Shown here: positions 18,901-28,897 of the stretch, one piece after another
How the letters are laid out: each line of letters opens with the position of its first letter
Numbering within the stretch: the first letter of the stretch is position 1
Assembly: GCF_001831475.1 (NCBI RefSeq)
Contig: NZ_CP017688.1
Coordinates: 620,001-684,000 of the forward strand
Direction of reading: 5' to 3'
From: Flavobacterium crassostreae
Lineage (GTDB): Bacteria; Bacteroidota; Bacteroidia; Flavobacteriales; Flavobacteriaceae
Length of the DNA stretch: 64,000 bases
The notes under the pieces: model-generated
Told to the model about the DNA's origin: nothing
The model's input: the letters and a program-made list of their open reading frames with translations, nothing else
Databases searched by the model: none
Made by a program: the position numbers and the translations under genes

Positions 18901-20253
18901 CTAAAAACCTAAAATCATTCGTGCTATCGAAAAATAAATCAAAATTCCACAAATGTCATTACTGGTGGTAATAAAAGGTCCCGTAGCTAGTGCGGGGTCT
19001 ACGCCGACTTTGTGCAACAACAACGGAATAAAAGTCCCTATCAACGACGCAATAATAATTACTGCTACTAAAGCAATACAAATCACGACGCCAAGCACTG
19101 CTGGCTCTCCTAAAAGAAAATAACTCCCTAGAAACAAGATAGAAGACAAGATCGCTCCATTTAACAAACTCAAAGAGATCTCTTTGATTAGCCGATTAAA
19201 AAGAGAACCACTCAAGGTATTATTGGCCAAACCTTGTACAATTATGGCCGAAGATTGTACGCCGACATTTCCTGCCATTGCAGCAATCAGTGGGGTAAAA
19301 AAGAATAGGTTGCCGTGTTCTACCATGGCACCTTCAAATAATCCTAAAACCCGAACGGTTATAAACCCTCCCAAAAGAGCCAAAACCAACCAAGGCAAAC
19401 GGGCTTTGGATAGTTCAATAATACTATCATCTGCCTCAACATCTTGAGAGATACCAGCAGCTAATTGGTAATCTTTATCGGCCTCTTCTCTAATAACGTC
19501 TATAATATCATCAATGGTAATCCGCCCTACTAAACGCCCCATAGCATCCACTACCGGAATAGCCTCTAAATCATACTTTTGCATAATTCTGGCTACCTCT
19601 ACATCTTCGGCATCTACATTTACAAAGGTGACTTTTTTGATGTAAATATCTGCAATTTGTGTTTTGGTAGAAGTGGTCAGCAAGTCTTTCAAGGAGAGCC
19701 TCCCTTTTAATCTATTTTGATCGTCTACCACATAAATAGAGTGCACCCGAGAAACGTTTTCGGCCTGAGCCCGCATTTCTTTTACGCAAGTAAGTACATT
19801 CCAGTTTTCGTTTACCTTTACAAGCTCTTTACCCATGAGTCCTCCGGCAGTATCCTCATCATAACGCAACAGGTCAATGATGTCTTTTGCGTGTTCTAAA
19901 TCGTCCAGCTCAGAGATTACCTCAGCTTTTAAGTTATTAGAGAGCTCGGCAATAATATCTGCCGCATCATTGGTATCTAACTCATCTAATTCTTCGGCAA
20001 TTTCTTTGGCAGAAAGACGGCTTAGTATGTTCTCCCGAAGGTCATCCTCTAACTCCAGAAGAATCTCTGCAGTCTTGTCGCTATCTAATACTTTAAAAAT
20101 ATATGTCGCCTCATTAAAATCCAGTTCGTCCAGAATCTCTGCAATATCCGCATGGTGCATGTCATGAAGCAGGCGTTCTAAATCCTGGTCTCTTTTATGA
20201 ACTATGTGTTGTTGTAATTCGAGTATTAAGTCTTTACTGATTTCAAACTGCAT
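18901..20253 (-). CDS. mgtE: magnesium transporter MgtE
   Basis: Mg2+ channel/transporter. 450 residues in the standard order: N-terminal superhelical MgtE_N domain rich in Asp/Glu ([14 protein letters not shown], residues 1-125), two CBS domains (about 130-250), a connecting helix, and five transmembrane helices (about 285-450) with [11 protein letters not shown]. The N and CBS domains close the pore when Mg2+ is high. Its start overlaps the 3' end of rsmA by 11 bp, indicating translational coupling. Confidence 0.95.
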   Translation of the reverse strand: MQFEISKDLILELQQHIVHKRDQDLERLLHDMHHADIAEILDELDFNEATYIFKVLDSDKTAEILLELEDDLRENILSRLSAKEIAEELDELDTNDAADIIAELSNNLKAEVISELDDLEHAKDIIDLLRYDEDTAGGLMGKELVKVNENWNVLTCVKEMRAQAENVSRVHSIYVVDDQNRLKGRLSLKDLLTTSTKTQIADIYIKKVTFVNVDAEDVEVARIMQKYDLEAIPVVDAMGRLVGRITIDDIIDVIREEADKDYQLAAGISQDVEADDSIIELSKARLPWLVLALLGGFITVRVLGLFEGAMVEHGNLFFFTPLIAAMAGNVGVQSSAIIVQGLANNTLSGSLFNRLIKEISLSLLNGAILSSILFLGSYFLLGEPAVLGVVICIALVAVIIIASLIGTFIPLLLHKVGVDPALATGPFITTSNDICGILIYFSIARMILGF

Positions 20254-21022
20254 CGGCTTCTATTTTTTGAGTTAAGGCAATGAATGCGGCTACGTCTAAT
20301 TGTTCTGGACGAAGGTTAAAAACAAGATCTTCGCGCAAGGCATCGGATAGATTTAATATCTTTAGGCTATTGCGAAGGGTTTTTCGGCGTTGCTGAAAAG
20401 CGGTTTTCACAACGGTATAAAATAATTTTTCACTACAAGGCAAGCTATAATCTGCTTTTCTGCGCATGCGCATTACGCCTGATTTTACCTTTGGTGGCGG
20501 GATAAATACGTTTTCATCTACGGTAAATAAATACTCTACTTCATAAAAAGCTTGCGCCAAAACGGACAATATTCCGTAGGCTTTACTTCCTTTTTTTTCG
20601 CAAATACGCTCCGCTACTTCTTTTTGAAACATTCCAGCAAACTCTGGGATTTGGTGTTTTAACTCTAAGGTTTTAAAAACAATTTGTGTAGATATGTTGT
20701 AGGGAAAATTCCCAATGATTGCAAATTGTCTGCCGTCAAAAACGTGATTGATGTTGTATTTCAAAAAATCTTCCGAGATAATTTTACCCTTTAATTTTGG
20801 GTAATTTTCATCTAAATAGGTTACCGATTCCGTGTCTATCTCTATTACATAGGTGTTGATGGGTTTTTCTAACAAATATTTTGTCAAAACTCCCATCCCT
20901 GGTCCTATTTCTAACACTTCTTCATATCCTTGTAAGTTAATGGTATCTGCAATTGCTTTGGCAATGCTTTCGTCTTTCAAGAAATGCTGTCCGAGGTGTT
21001 TTTTGGCTTTTACTTTTTCCAT
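20243..21022 (-). CDS. rsmA: 16S rRNA dimethyladenosine transferase
   Basis: Dimethylates two adjacent adenines near the 3' end of 16S rRNA (KsgA). 259 residues: KKHLGQHFL at the N-terminus, SAM-binding [16 protein letters not shown], the catalytic NFPYN motif ([11 protein letters not shown]), [12 protein letters not shown] and RRKTLRNSL. It overlaps mgtE by 11 bp downstream. Confidence 0.96.
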   Translation of the reverse strand: MEKVKAKKHLGQHFLKDESIAKAIADTINLQGYEEVLEIGPGMGVLTKYLLEKPINTYVIEIDTESVTYLDENYPKLKGKIISEDFLKYNINHVFDGRQFAIIGNFPYNISTQIVFKTLELKHQIPEFAGMFQKEVAERICEKKGSKAYGILSVLAQAFYEVEYLFTVDENVFIPPPKVKSGVMRMRRKADYSLPCSEKLFYTVVKTAFQQRRKTLRNSLKILNLSDALREDLVFNLRPEQLDVAAFIALTQKIEADAV

Positions 21023-21147
21023 AATTTTTTGCTTTGCGTCTGTGGGTTTAAAACTCCTTTTTATACGTCCAAATAACGCGGGTGAACTAGATCAACTACG
21101 GTTATACAAATCGAACCCAGTTAAAATTGGGTACAAAATACCTTGGT

Positions 21148-21459
21148 TTAGTGGTCCGAGATCACTTGTAACTCGGTTCTAAAAGCCAATACTTTGTCTC
21201 CAAACAAGGTTGCTATTTCGTCCTTAAAACCAGCAGAATCCTCTTGGTAGTACTTCTCTAAGGTGTTTTTGCTGTCTGTTGTATATTGTGCAGAATAGGT
21301 AACGCCTCCCATTTCTTCCTCTATCAAAACACGCACCAATCTAGCCGAAATAAATTTTCCTGTTGCCAGAACTTCTGGAATATGTTTGTGCTGCATCCAG
21401 ATCATCCATTGGTCGTGAATACTCTCGTGTACATTGCTCGTTACGTTGTATATTATCAT
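21148..21459 (-). CDS. DUF4286 family protein
   Basis: 103-residue cytosolic protein with the ferredoxin-like pattern of DUF4286 (MIIYNVTSNVHESIHDQWM, then GKFISARLVRVL and YSAQYTTDSK). Function unknown. The order TPR protein, DUF4286, rsmA, mgtE is conserved in flavobacteria. The 125-bp gap before rsmA contains only a short hairpin and nothing I can name. Confidence 0.85.
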   Translation of the reverse strand: MIIYNVTSNVHESIHDQWMIWMQHKHIPEVLATGKFISARLVRVLIEEEMGGVTYSAQYTTDSKNTLEKYYQEDSAGFKDEIATLFGDKVLAFRTELQVISDH

Positions 21460-21603
21460 GTTTTTATATTTTGGTTGTTTCTATGGCATACTGCAACATA
21501 AATGCAGCCATAGGATGGTATTTATTTAAATTAGAGTTACTATTTTATTTTGGTTTATTTTGGTTCCACTGACTTCAAAGAACATCCGTTTTTAACTAAG
21601 ACA

Positions 21604-23382
21604 TCACAAATTAGGGTCTCCACGCAGTTGCCTAAAACTTTTTCTTGCCTCTACAAAGTAAATACTATCTTGATGCTCAAAAATAATTTTTTCATACAAT
21701 GGTTTGGCTTTTTCGGGCAATGTTAGTTTTTTGGCATAAATTTCGGCCGAAAAATAAAGCGCCTCGTCTACATAAATCCCTTGGCTGTGTTGGGTTAGTA
21801 TTTGTTGGTATTGGTTCAAAGCAAGATCATAGGATGCTTTTTTGTCATACATAGTTCCTAATCGCAATAGCGTAATGGCTTCTATTTCTTGCCCTTTATA
21901 CTTTTGCAAAATAGATTGAAATTGCACGATGGCTTCGTCGTTGCGGTTTTGATATACAAGGTAATCGCCTAATGCAAAATCTTTTAGGGCTGTTTGCGTA
22001 GAATCTGCCACAAGGTTGTCATTGAGTAGCAAAAAATAGGCCAATGCATCATTTGCAATTAATTGAGTATTGGCAGCCTTTAGTTCCTTAAACTGTTTTA
22101 ATGCCCATGTAAAATCGGTTTTAAAATAACTGGTTTTGGCGGCTTTCAAACTGGCTTCATGCGCCACTGCATCATTTTTTAAATCCAATTGTATTTGAGA
22201 ATAATACAGTAATGCTTGGTTAAATTTTTGTTCAAAAAGCAAAATATCTGCCAGTTCCATTTTGACTTGTGCTACTTCATATTCAGTAAGTGGCAGGGCT
22301 AAAGCTTGCTGCAAAATTGCCTTACCTAAATCTGGGTTTTTAAGATTAAAAGTTACAAAATGCGCCCGGATCAGTTGCAAAGGCAGGCTATAAGGACTAA
22401 CCTTGTGTTGCACCAACAAAGCCTCTAATGCCGTACCAATGGCAACTAAATCTTGTGGCTGGGCTTTTTCTATTTGTATTTTTATCAAATAGGTATCTGC
22501 CTGTAATACTACATCTGCGTCGGTGGTGTTCTGGATTACAAATTCTAGAATTTCGGTTGCGGTCTGCTCCTCTTGTTCTTCGATGGCTTGTTGTGCCAGA
22601 CTCACAATGGCAGATAAGGAGCCCGAAAGACGTTTGTAAATGGCTTTTTCTTGAATAAAGGCCTTGCCAAATTCTTTTTGCTGCACATAAAACCAGCTCA
22701 AATAGCGGTTCCAAAATACCTCTTGTGATTTTTGTACCCGCAAAATAAGTTCTTTTTTGACGCTATCGCTAAAAGAACTTTCGGTTGCATCTGCCATAAA
22801 TCTAGCAAGTTGGCTCTTTATCAAATCGGCATTTTCGGGGGTTGCATAAGCCTCGTCCAAAAGGGTTGTAACCATCATTTGGGTATTGCCCAATTGGCCA
22901 TAAAGCAGTGCTTTTTGATAGTTAAAATTATAATTGGGCTGTAGGGCTGTTGCGGTTTCATAGGCTTTCAAAGCATAATTCAAGAGCACTTTACTCTCGA
23001 ATGCGCTAGCTACACCATATACCTCTTGAGGTTTTTTTTGAATCTGCTCTAAAGCCTGGTTATAAGCTGCCTTGGCTTTGTTTTCTTTTTTTTGAAGCTG
23101 AAAAGTATATCCTAAGGCTACCAAAATAGGGGCTTGGTGGTACTTATTCCAGTGGGTTTCTAAAATTTTTTCGGCTAGATCGTATTGCTGTAACTGCTGG
23201 TAGCACTCTACAATTCGCAAAAAATAGGCCCTGTTTTGCGGCACTTTGTCTAGCAGCTCTTGGTAGTTTATTTTGGCTTTTTCAAAATCTCCTTTTTCAA
23301 AATAATATGCCGCTAATTGCTCGTTTTGAGAAAAACAATGGAATGAAAAAAACAGTAAAATCCCTAAAAAAAGTTTTTTCAT
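21604..23382 (-). CDS. exported tetratricopeptide repeat protein
   Basis: 592 residues from the ATG at 23382 (MKKLFLGILLFFSFHCFSQ), a clear signal peptide. An in-frame extension to 23487 is possible, but would put 35 residues in front of the signal. The mature part is wholly helical with many TPR units from start to end (for example YYFEKGDFEKAKINY, then QYDLAEKIL, then the C-terminal AITLLRLGTMYDKKASYDL and ALYFSAEIY). TPR arrays bind partner proteins; the periplasmic location suggests envelope assembly. Lies between serS and DUF4286. Confidence 0.85.
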   Translation of the reverse strand: MKKLFLGILLFFSFHCFSQNEQLAAYYFEKGDFEKAKINYQELLDKVPQNRAYFLRIVECYQQLQQYDLAEKILETHWNKYHQAPILVALGYTFQLQKKENKAKAAYNQALEQIQKKPQEVYGVASAFESKVLLNYALKAYETATALQPNYNFNYQKALLYGQLGNTQMMVTTLLDEAYATPENADLIKSQLARFMADATESSFSDSVKKELILRVQKSQEVFWNRYLSWFYVQQKEFGKAFIQEKAIYKRLSGSLSAIVSLAQQAIEEQEEQTATEILEFVIQNTTDADVVLQADTYLIKIQIEKAQPQDLVAIGTALEALLVQHKVSPYSLPLQLIRAHFVTFNLKNPDLGKAILQQALALPLTEYEVAQVKMELADILLFEQKFNQALLYYSQIQLDLKNDAVAHEASLKAAKTSYFKTDFTWALKQFKELKAANTQLIANDALAYFLLLNDNLVADSTQTALKDFALGDYLVYQNRNDEAIVQFQSILQKYKGQEIEAITLLRLGTMYDKKASYDLALNQYQQILTQHSQGIYVDEALYFSAEIYAKKLTLPEKAKPLYEKIIFEHQDSIYFVEARKSFRQLRGDPNL

Positions 23383-23500
23383 TAGTGGCGTTTTTAGTGG
23401 CAATAAAAGATTTTTATTCAAAATTAATCGCAAGTACTCCAAATTATTTTTTATACAAAAATAGGCTATTGGTGTACTTGCGAGCAATAAAAGCCTTTAA

Positions 23501-24772
23501 TTAATCAATAGTATCAAAACCACAGTACGGACGTAAAACCTCTGGTATTACAATTCCTTCTGGGGTTTGGTAGTTTTCTAGGATTCCGGCCAGAACTCTT
23601 GGCAAGGCCAGTGCGCTTCCGTTTAGGGTATGTGCCAATTGGTTTTTACCATCGGCATCTTTAAAGCGCAATTTTAATCTATTGGACTGAAAGGTTTCAA
23701 AATTAGATACCGATGAAATTTCTAACCAACGGTCTTGTGCTGTTGAAAACACTTCAAAATCATAGGTTAAGGAAGAAGTGAATCCCATGTCTCCTCCACA
23801 AAGGCGTAAGATTCTATAGGGCAATTTCAATTCGTTAAGAATGTCTTTTATGTGTTCTACCATTGCGTCTAAGGCTTTGTAAGAATTATCTGGATGCTCC
23901 ACACGTACAATTTCTACTTTATCAAATTGGTGCAAACGATTTAATCCACGAACGTGTGCGCCATAAGAACCTGCCTCTCTACGAAAGCATGGGGTGTAGG
24001 CGGTAGTCAAAACTGGCAATTCGCTTTCGTTCAAGATCACGTCTCTAAACAAGTTGGTTACCGGAACCTCAGCCGTAGGGATTAAATACAGATCGTCTGT
24101 AGCATCGTGGTACATCTGCCCTTCTTTGTCTGGCAATTGTCCCGTTCCGTATGCGGATGCTTCGTTTACAAAATGTGGCACTTGTACTTCGAGGTAGCCA
24201 GCAGCGGTGTTTTTGTCTAAAAAATAATTGATCAATGCACGCTGCAACCGTGCTCCTTTACCTTTGTAGACCGGAAATCCTGCACCAGTAATTTTTACGC
24301 CTAATTCAAAATCAATGATGTCGTATTTTTTAACCAACTCCCAATGTGGCTGTGCTCCTTCGTGCAAAACCGGGATTTCGCCTGTTTCAAAAACAGTTAG
24401 ATTCTCTTCGGGGGTTTTACCCTCAGGAACTATATCTGCCGGAAGATTGGGTAGGGTGTACAGTTTTTCGGTTAGTTCTTGGGCTAAACTCTCGGCAGTT
24501 TCTGCCAAGGTTTTGCTTTTTTCTTTTAAGGATACGGTTTTTTCTTTTAGGATGGCTGCTTTGGCTTTTTCGCCGGCCTTCATCAATGCTCCAATATCTT
24601 TGGATAATTTATTAGATTCTGACAAAACTCCGTCTAAGGCTACTTGGGCTGCACGGCGTTTTTCGTCTAGTTGGACCACTTCTTCCACTACGTTTTTGGC
24701 ATCTATATTTCTTTTGGCCAACGCTTGGATTACTTTTTCTTGATTCTCTCTAATAAATGCGATTTGTAACAT
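23501..24772 (-). CDS. serS: serine--tRNA ligase
   Basis: Class II aminoacyl-tRNA synthetase, 423 residues, standard length. N-terminal antiparallel coiled-coil arm that grips tRNA-Ser (residues about 25-105), then the catalytic core with motif 2 (FRREAGSYGAHVRGLNRLHQF) and motif 3 near the end (LAHTLNGSALALPRVLAGIL). The -7 box lies about 44 bp upstream. Confidence 0.97.
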   Translation of the reverse strand: MLQIAFIRENQEKVIQALAKRNIDAKNVVEEVVQLDEKRRAAQVALDGVLSESNKLSKDIGALMKAGEKAKAAILKEKTVSLKEKSKTLAETAESLAQELTEKLYTLPNLPADIVPEGKTPEENLTVFETGEIPVLHEGAQPHWELVKKYDIIDFELGVKITGAGFPVYKGKGARLQRALINYFLDKNTAAGYLEVQVPHFVNEASAYGTGQLPDKEGQMYHDATDDLYLIPTAEVPVTNLFRDVILNESELPVLTTAYTPCFRREAGSYGAHVRGLNRLHQFDKVEIVRVEHPDNSYKALDAMVEHIKDILNELKLPYRILRLCGGDMGFTSSLTYDFEVFSTAQDRWLEISSVSNFETFQSNRLKLRFKDADGKNQLAHTLNGSALALPRVLAGILENYQTPEGIVIPEVLRPYCGFDTID

Positions 24773-24815
24773 AGCTTGAGTTTTAGTACGCTTCTTTTTT
24801 TTATAATAATGGAAG

Positions 24816-24823
24816 CAAATTTA
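24816..24823 (-). promoter_or_regulatory. -7 box for serS
   Basis: On the minus strand TAAATTTG, matching TAnnTTTG, 44 bp upstream of the serS ATG. The nearest TTTG upstream is 24 bp away, longer than usual. Confidence 0.4.
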
Positions 24824-24930
24824 AGGAAATGTTTGGTATTAATAGAACAAAGTTTGGAGTAAAACGCAAAACACAACAGTAGTGAAGGACAAAGCAAGCA
24901 AAAAAATTGGCTTGGCGTTGGGGACTTGGC

Positions 24931-25470
24931 TTATGCTCTTTGGATCTGGTGCCCTAGAAATTCTTCAAGAGCTGCAAACATAGCCTCTACAGAAAGAATT
25001 TGGGTATCTGGATGGGATTGTAAAAATGCCGCATTTAGGGCCACCAAATTTTCTTCTATTTCAAAAAAGTGGTCGTGGTTCATTAGGTCTCTAATTGGGT
25101 TGACCCCTTCTAGTTTTCCTTTAAAAAATTTATCGCGTTTTACGGTGCTCATTAGTTGGACTTTTTTGCACTGTTGCTGGAATAGGGCCAAATGTTGTGG
25201 GGCGCCTACTAATTCTAGTGCTTCTGCAATTAATTCGTTCAGTTCTAGGTTCCAGGCTGAATTGTACACAAATTGCGCAAAGTTTCCTTGGGTATATTGG
25301 GAGGTATAATAATCTAAATAGTAACTCATCAAGGCGTCTGGATGAATGAAATCTTCTTCTATTTTTTCTTCGCGCATGAGGTTAACCACTGAAATATTAG
25401 AGTTCACGATATCTTGTGGGCTTGCACTAGCGGCGGCGGTTTCTGAAATAATGATTTTACCGAATTCCAT
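24931..25470 (-). CDS. DMP19/DUF4375-like protein
   Basis: 179 residues, cytosolic. The central segment YYTSQYTQGNFAQFVYN resembles the helical DUF4375/DMP19 family; the Neisseria founder is a DNA-mimic protein that interferes with a transcription factor. The Flavobacterium protein is acidic in its second half, but direct evidence for DNA mimicry is lacking. Stands alone between serS and a small basic gene. Confidence 0.55.
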   Translation of the reverse strand: MEFGKIIISETAAASASPQDIVNSNISVVNLMREEKIEEDFIHPDALMSYYLDYYTSQYTQGNFAQFVYNSAWNLELNELIAEALELVGAPQHLALFQQQCKKVQLMSTVKRDKFFKGKLEGVNPIRDLMNHDHFFEIEENLVALNAAFLQSHPDTQILSVEAMFAALEEFLGHQIQRA

Positions 25471-25573
25471 TTGGATTTTTTTTAGGGTGTGGATGGCAAA
25501 TTTCGGGTAAAATAGTGAGCTATGGAAATGTTTTTTGGAACCTGTTCCAGAACAGTCTCTTTGACTGGTTTAT

Positions 25574-25744
25574 TTAGTTGGCATGGGATGGATTTGTATT
25601 CTTTTTCTGGTTTATTTGAGTAACTAAGGCTTTTAAACGTAGTGCTTTTTGTTTTTTATCTTCTTGTAGTTTGGTTTTTTTTCTGTTTAATAACTTGGTG
25701 TGGAGTGCTTTGTTTTTGGTGTTTTTTTCGGGTCCTTTTGGCAT
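25574..25744 (-). CDS. small, very basic hypothetical protein
   Basis: 56 residues, starting MPKGPEKNTKNKALHTKLL and ending NPSHAN, with about a third Lys/Arg. It reads open from ATG at 25744 to TAA at 25574. The clean helical, lysine-rich pattern (LLNRKKTKLQEDKKQKALRL) looks like a real conserved small protein, perhaps RNA- or ribosome-associated, but I cannot name a family. It is too short for usual ORF cut-offs. Confidence 0.5.
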   Translation of the reverse strand: MPKGPEKNTKNKALHTKLLNRKKTKLQEDKKQKALRLKALVTQINQKKNTNPSHAN

Positions 25745-25809
25745 TTTTTGGTAAGGTTAGGCTGGTTCTATAAATGTAAAGAAAGGGGTTGGTTTTTTTG
25801 TTTAAAAAA

Positions 25810-26169
25810 TCACGACAAAGGTCTGGTTTTTTTGTTTTCAAAAACTAAAAAAAGCATTCCTCCTATAAAATACAGCAGTACGTCTACCCAATCTGCGGTG
25901 TATCTTGGGTTTATTTGGGGCAAATAATATTCAAAATAAAAACTATAATAGGTGGCCAAAAGCAGTACAAATCCTGTTGGGAGTTGAAAGTAGGGGTCTT
26001 TTTTTAAATGTCTAATTATATAGGTTATGGCACCAAGCACTAACGGGATACATAGCAAATCATTCCAGTAATTAGCAATTAAACCAGGCAATGGAATGCC
26101 TAACTTCTGTAGGATATAAACTACGGAAGCCAGAAGAAACAGCAGGCAGTACAGGATTGGGTTAGACAT
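25810..26169 (-). CDS. small four-TM membrane protein
   Basis: 119 residues with about four hydrophobic segments (residues 5-20, 33-50, 63-78 and 92-110). Related Flavobacterium proteins are often labelled 'magnesium citrate secondary transporter', but at this length it cannot be a complete secondary carrier and I do not support that function. Located 50 bp downstream of the zinc-ribbon membrane protein gene. Confidence 0.65.
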   Translation of the reverse strand: MSNPILYCLLFLLASVVYILQKLGIPLPGLIANYWNDLLCIPLVLGAITYIIRHLKKDPYFQLPTGFVLLLATYYSFYFEYYLPQINPRYTADWVDVLLYFIGGMLFLVFENKKTRPLS

Positions 26170-26219
26170 ATAGGATACTTTTGGAATGCCGAATTAAAAC
26201 GGTTTTATGGCAAATTATG

Positions 26220-26537
26220 TTATCCGGCGGCGGCGGCAATGACCAAGGAAATGAGTCCTCCGATAAGTAGCGCAAAGAAAATCCAGATGTAGTACATGCC
26301 TTGAAAGAGGATTCGGAGTATTATATTGGGGTGTTGTGCGCCGTTTTTTAAAAACAATTCTATTTTTCCGGGTTTTTTGTCTGTTTTTTGTTTTTGTTTT
26401 ATTTTTTGCTTGGTTTTGTGTTCTCTCTCTAGTTTGCGTTTTAAAACAACATCTAATATGGCGCCACAGGCACTACAGTTTTCTTGGTTTAAATTGACGG
26501 TACCGCACTCTAGACAGCGGATATAATTTTTATTCAT
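26220..26537 (-). CDS. zinc-ribbon membrane protein
   Basis: 105 residues from ATG 26537 (MNKNYIRCLECGTVNLN); an extension to 26585 in the same frame lacks the family look. Four cysteines (CLEC, then CSAC) form a rubredoxin-like zinc ribbon, followed by a Lys-rich linker and one C-terminal transmembrane segment (residues about 77-103) ending in a run of alanines. The function is unknown; likely cytosolic ribbon anchored to the inner membrane. Confidence 0.65.
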   Translation of the reverse strand: MNKNYIRCLECGTVNLNQENCSACGAILDVVLKRKLEREHKTKQKIKQKQKTDKKPGKIELFLKNGAQHPNIILRILFQGMYYIWIFFALLIGGLISLVIAAAAG

Positions 26538-26692
26538 GGGTGTGGATTTTGATTTTTGACCTTGCTTTGGGTATGGAAAAAACACTTTGTCCTGTTGGGT
26601 TTTGTTGGGTTTTTAAAGGATGGTTTATTTACTTTCAAAGTTAGTGAATTTTAATTCCTTTTGGGCAGGATTGGGTTAAATTGGTGGTGCTC

Positions 26693-26772
26693 TAGCCCCG
26701 ATAGGAGTGAAAATCCTTTTGTTTTTTTCTTTAAAAAACAAAAGATTGTAACGTATAGCGGGAAATAGCTCC
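26693..26772 (+). repeat. dispersed hairpin element, copy A
   Basis: Conserved left flank TAGCCCCGATAGGAG and right flank GCGGGAAATAGCTCC enclose a stem (ATCCTTTTGTTTTTT paired with AAAAAACAAAAGAT). Four more copies lie in the window with the same flanks and different stems. This copy sits just upstream of metG. Confidence 0.8.
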
Positions 26773-26790
26773 AAATAAAATTCTATTGCT

Positions 26791-26798
26791 TATTTTTG
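26791..26798 (+). promoter_or_regulatory. -7 box for metG
   Basis: TATTTTTG, a match to TAnnTTTG, 19 bp before the metG ATG and 18 bp after hairpin element A. Confidence 0.45.
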
Positions 26799-26817
26799 CA
26801 GCCAATAAAATTGAATC

Positions 26818-28878
26818 ATGATACAAAATCCAAAAAGATATACCATTACAGCGGCTTTGCCGTATACCAACGGACCTATTCATATTGGGCATTTGGCGGG
26901 TGTTTATGTGCCTTCTGATATTTATTCGCGCTACTTGAGATTGCAGGGCAGAGATGTTTTGTTTGTTTGTGGGAGTGATGAGCATGGGGTGGCTATTTCG
27001 ATGAAAGCCAAAAAAGAAGGCAGCACGCCGCAGCAGATAATTGACAAATATGATGGTATTATTCGTAAATCTTTTGTGGATTTTGGAATTTCGTTTGACA
27101 ATTATTCTAGAACTTCGGCGCAAATACACCACGATACGGCTTCGGAATTCTTTAGAAAGCTTTATGAAAAAGGCGATTTTATTGAAGAAGTAACCGAGCA
27201 GTTGTATGATGCTAAAGCGGATCAGTTTTTGGCAGACCGTTTTGTAACCGGAACCTGCCCTAAGTGTGGCAATGAGGAGGCGTATGGGGACCAATGCGAA
27301 AAGTGTGGTTCGACACTAAACGCCACGGATTTAATACATCCAAAATCTACCATTACGGGCGAAACTCCGGTATTAAAGGCTACCAAACACTGGTTTTTGC
27401 CTTTGGATCGGTACGAAGATTTTTTGAAAGAATGGATTTTGACCGGGCATAAAAATGACTGGAAACCCAATGTTTACGGACAGGTAAAGTCTTGGATTGA
27501 TGGCGGATTGGAGCCTCGTGCAGTAACTCGTGACTTGGATTGGGGTATTGATGTGCCTGTGGCTGGTGCCGAAGGTAAAAAATTATATGTGTGGTTTGAT
27601 GCGCCTATTGGATACATTTCGGCTACTAAAGAATGGGCCTTGCGTGAAGGTAAAGAATGGGAACCTTATTGGAAGGATCAAGATACAAAACTGGTACACT
27701 TTATTGGAAAAGACAATATTGTTTTTCACTGTATTATTTTTCCGGCAATGTTGAAGGCCGAAGGAAGCTTTATTTTGCCAGATAACGTACCTGCTAATGA
27801 GTTTTTGAATTTAGAAGGAAATAAATTATCTACTTCTAAAAATTGGGCGGTGTGGCTGCACGAATATTTGGAAGAATTTCCGAACCAACAGGATGTTTTG
27901 CGTTATGCATTGACCTCTAACGCTCCTGAAACTAAAGATAATGATTTTACCTGGAAGGATTTTCAGGCCCGAAACAATAATGAATTAGTAGCTATTTATG
28001 GAAACTTTATTAACCGCGTGGTGGTTTTGACCAATAAATACTATAACGGAATTGTGCCTGCACCGAGTGAATTATCGGAAGTCGATACGGCTACTCTGAC
28101 GGAATTGAAAGCTTATCCTGCGGTGATTTCGAGCTCTATTGAACGGTACCGTTTTAGAGAAGCTCTAGGCGAGATGATGCATGTTGCCCGACTCGGAAAC
28201 AAGTATTTAGCCGATGAAGAACCTTGGAAAGTGATTAAAGACAATCCAGAACGGGTACAAACCCAAATGTATGTGGCATTACAAATTGCTGCTGCATTGC
28301 GTGCTCTTTGTGAGCCGTTTTTGCCTTTTACGGCAACGAAACTGTCCCGAATATTAAAAATAGAAAAACCTCTCTTGTGGAGCACCATTACCGAAAGTTC
28401 TGATTTATTGCCTGCGGGTCACCAAATCGGAGCAGCCGAATTGCTGTTTACCAAAATTGAAGACGACGAAATACAAAAACAAATGGATAAATTAGAGGCT
28501 ACCAAAACGGCCAATACTGCCGAAAACAAAAAAGCCGAACCTCAGAAAGAAACCATTACGTTTGAAGATTTTTCTAAAATGGATTTGCGCGTTGGAACTA
28601 TAGTAGAGGCTGAAAAAATGCCTAAAGCAACTAAATTGCTGGTTCTAAAAGTAGATACCGGAATAGATGTGCGCACCATAGTTTCGGGGATTGCAGAGAG
28701 TTTTAAACCCGAAGACCTTATAGGCAAACGAGTAACGGTTTTGGTAAACTTAGCTCCAAGAGCCTTGCGCGGTGTGGATAGTCAAGGAATGATCCTGATG
28801 GCTACGAACCCCGAAGGAAAACTGGTTTTTGTAAACCCAGATACCGATGGAGTGGCTAATGGCGAAACGATAAATTAA
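26818..28878 (+). CDS. metG: methionine--tRNA ligase
   Basis: Class I synthetase of 686 residues. Visible: the HIGH-type motif HIGH (residues 22-25), a zinc knuckle CPKCG and CEKCG, the KMSKS-type loop as KLSTSK, the anticodon-binding helical domain, and a C-terminal OB-fold tRNA-binding domain (residues about 575-686, [16 protein letters not shown]) that makes the dimeric long form. The start follows directly after a -7 box. Confidence 0.97.
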   Translation: MIQNPKRYTITAALPYTNGPIHIGHLAGVYVPSDIYSRYLRLQGRDVLFVCGSDEHGVAISMKAKKEGSTPQQIIDKYDGIIRKSFVDFGISFDNYSRTSAQIHHDTASEFFRKLYEKGDFIEEVTEQLYDAKADQFLADRFVTGTCPKCGNEEAYGDQCEKCGSTLNATDLIHPKSTITGETPVLKATKHWFLPLDRYEDFLKEWILTGHKNDWKPNVYGQVKSWIDGGLEPRAVTRDLDWGIDVPVAGAEGKKLYVWFDAPIGYISATKEWALREGKEWEPYWKDQDTKLVHFIGKDNIVFHCIIFPAMLKAEGSFILPDNVPANEFLNLEGNKLSTSKNWAVWLHEYLEEFPNQQDVLRYALTSNAPETKDNDFTWKDFQARNNNELVAIYGNFINRVVVLTNKYYNGIVPAPSELSEVDTATLTELKAYPAVISSSIERYRFREALGEMMHVARLGNKYLADEEPWKVIKDNPERVQTQMYVALQIAAALRALCEPFLPFTATKLSRILKIEKPLLWSTITESSDLLPAGHQIGAAELLFTKIEDDEIQKQMDKLEATKTANTAENKKAEPQKETITFEDFSKMDLRVGTIVEAEKMPKATKLLVLKVDTGIDVRTIVSGIAESFKPEDLIGKRVTVLVNLAPRALRGVDSQGMILMATNPEGKLVFVNPDTDGVANGETIN

Positions 28879-28897
28879 CAAAAAACTGCCATCCAAG

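Noticed and set aside
21023..21147. Possible tRNA or structured RNA in the gap upstream of rsmA
   Set aside because: A short ACCCA/TGGGT hairpin is present, but there is no cloverleaf, T-loop or anticodon arm.
25535..25555. Overlapping palindromes (GGAACCTGTTCC and CTGTTCCAGAACAG) as an operator
   Set aside because: Single occurrence, no regulator nearby, and the flanking gene starts are not well placed; could be chance.
25656..25841. 61-codon minus ORF overlapping the small basic ORF and membrane protein
   Set aside because: Out-of-frame shadow with low-complexity composition and no start context.
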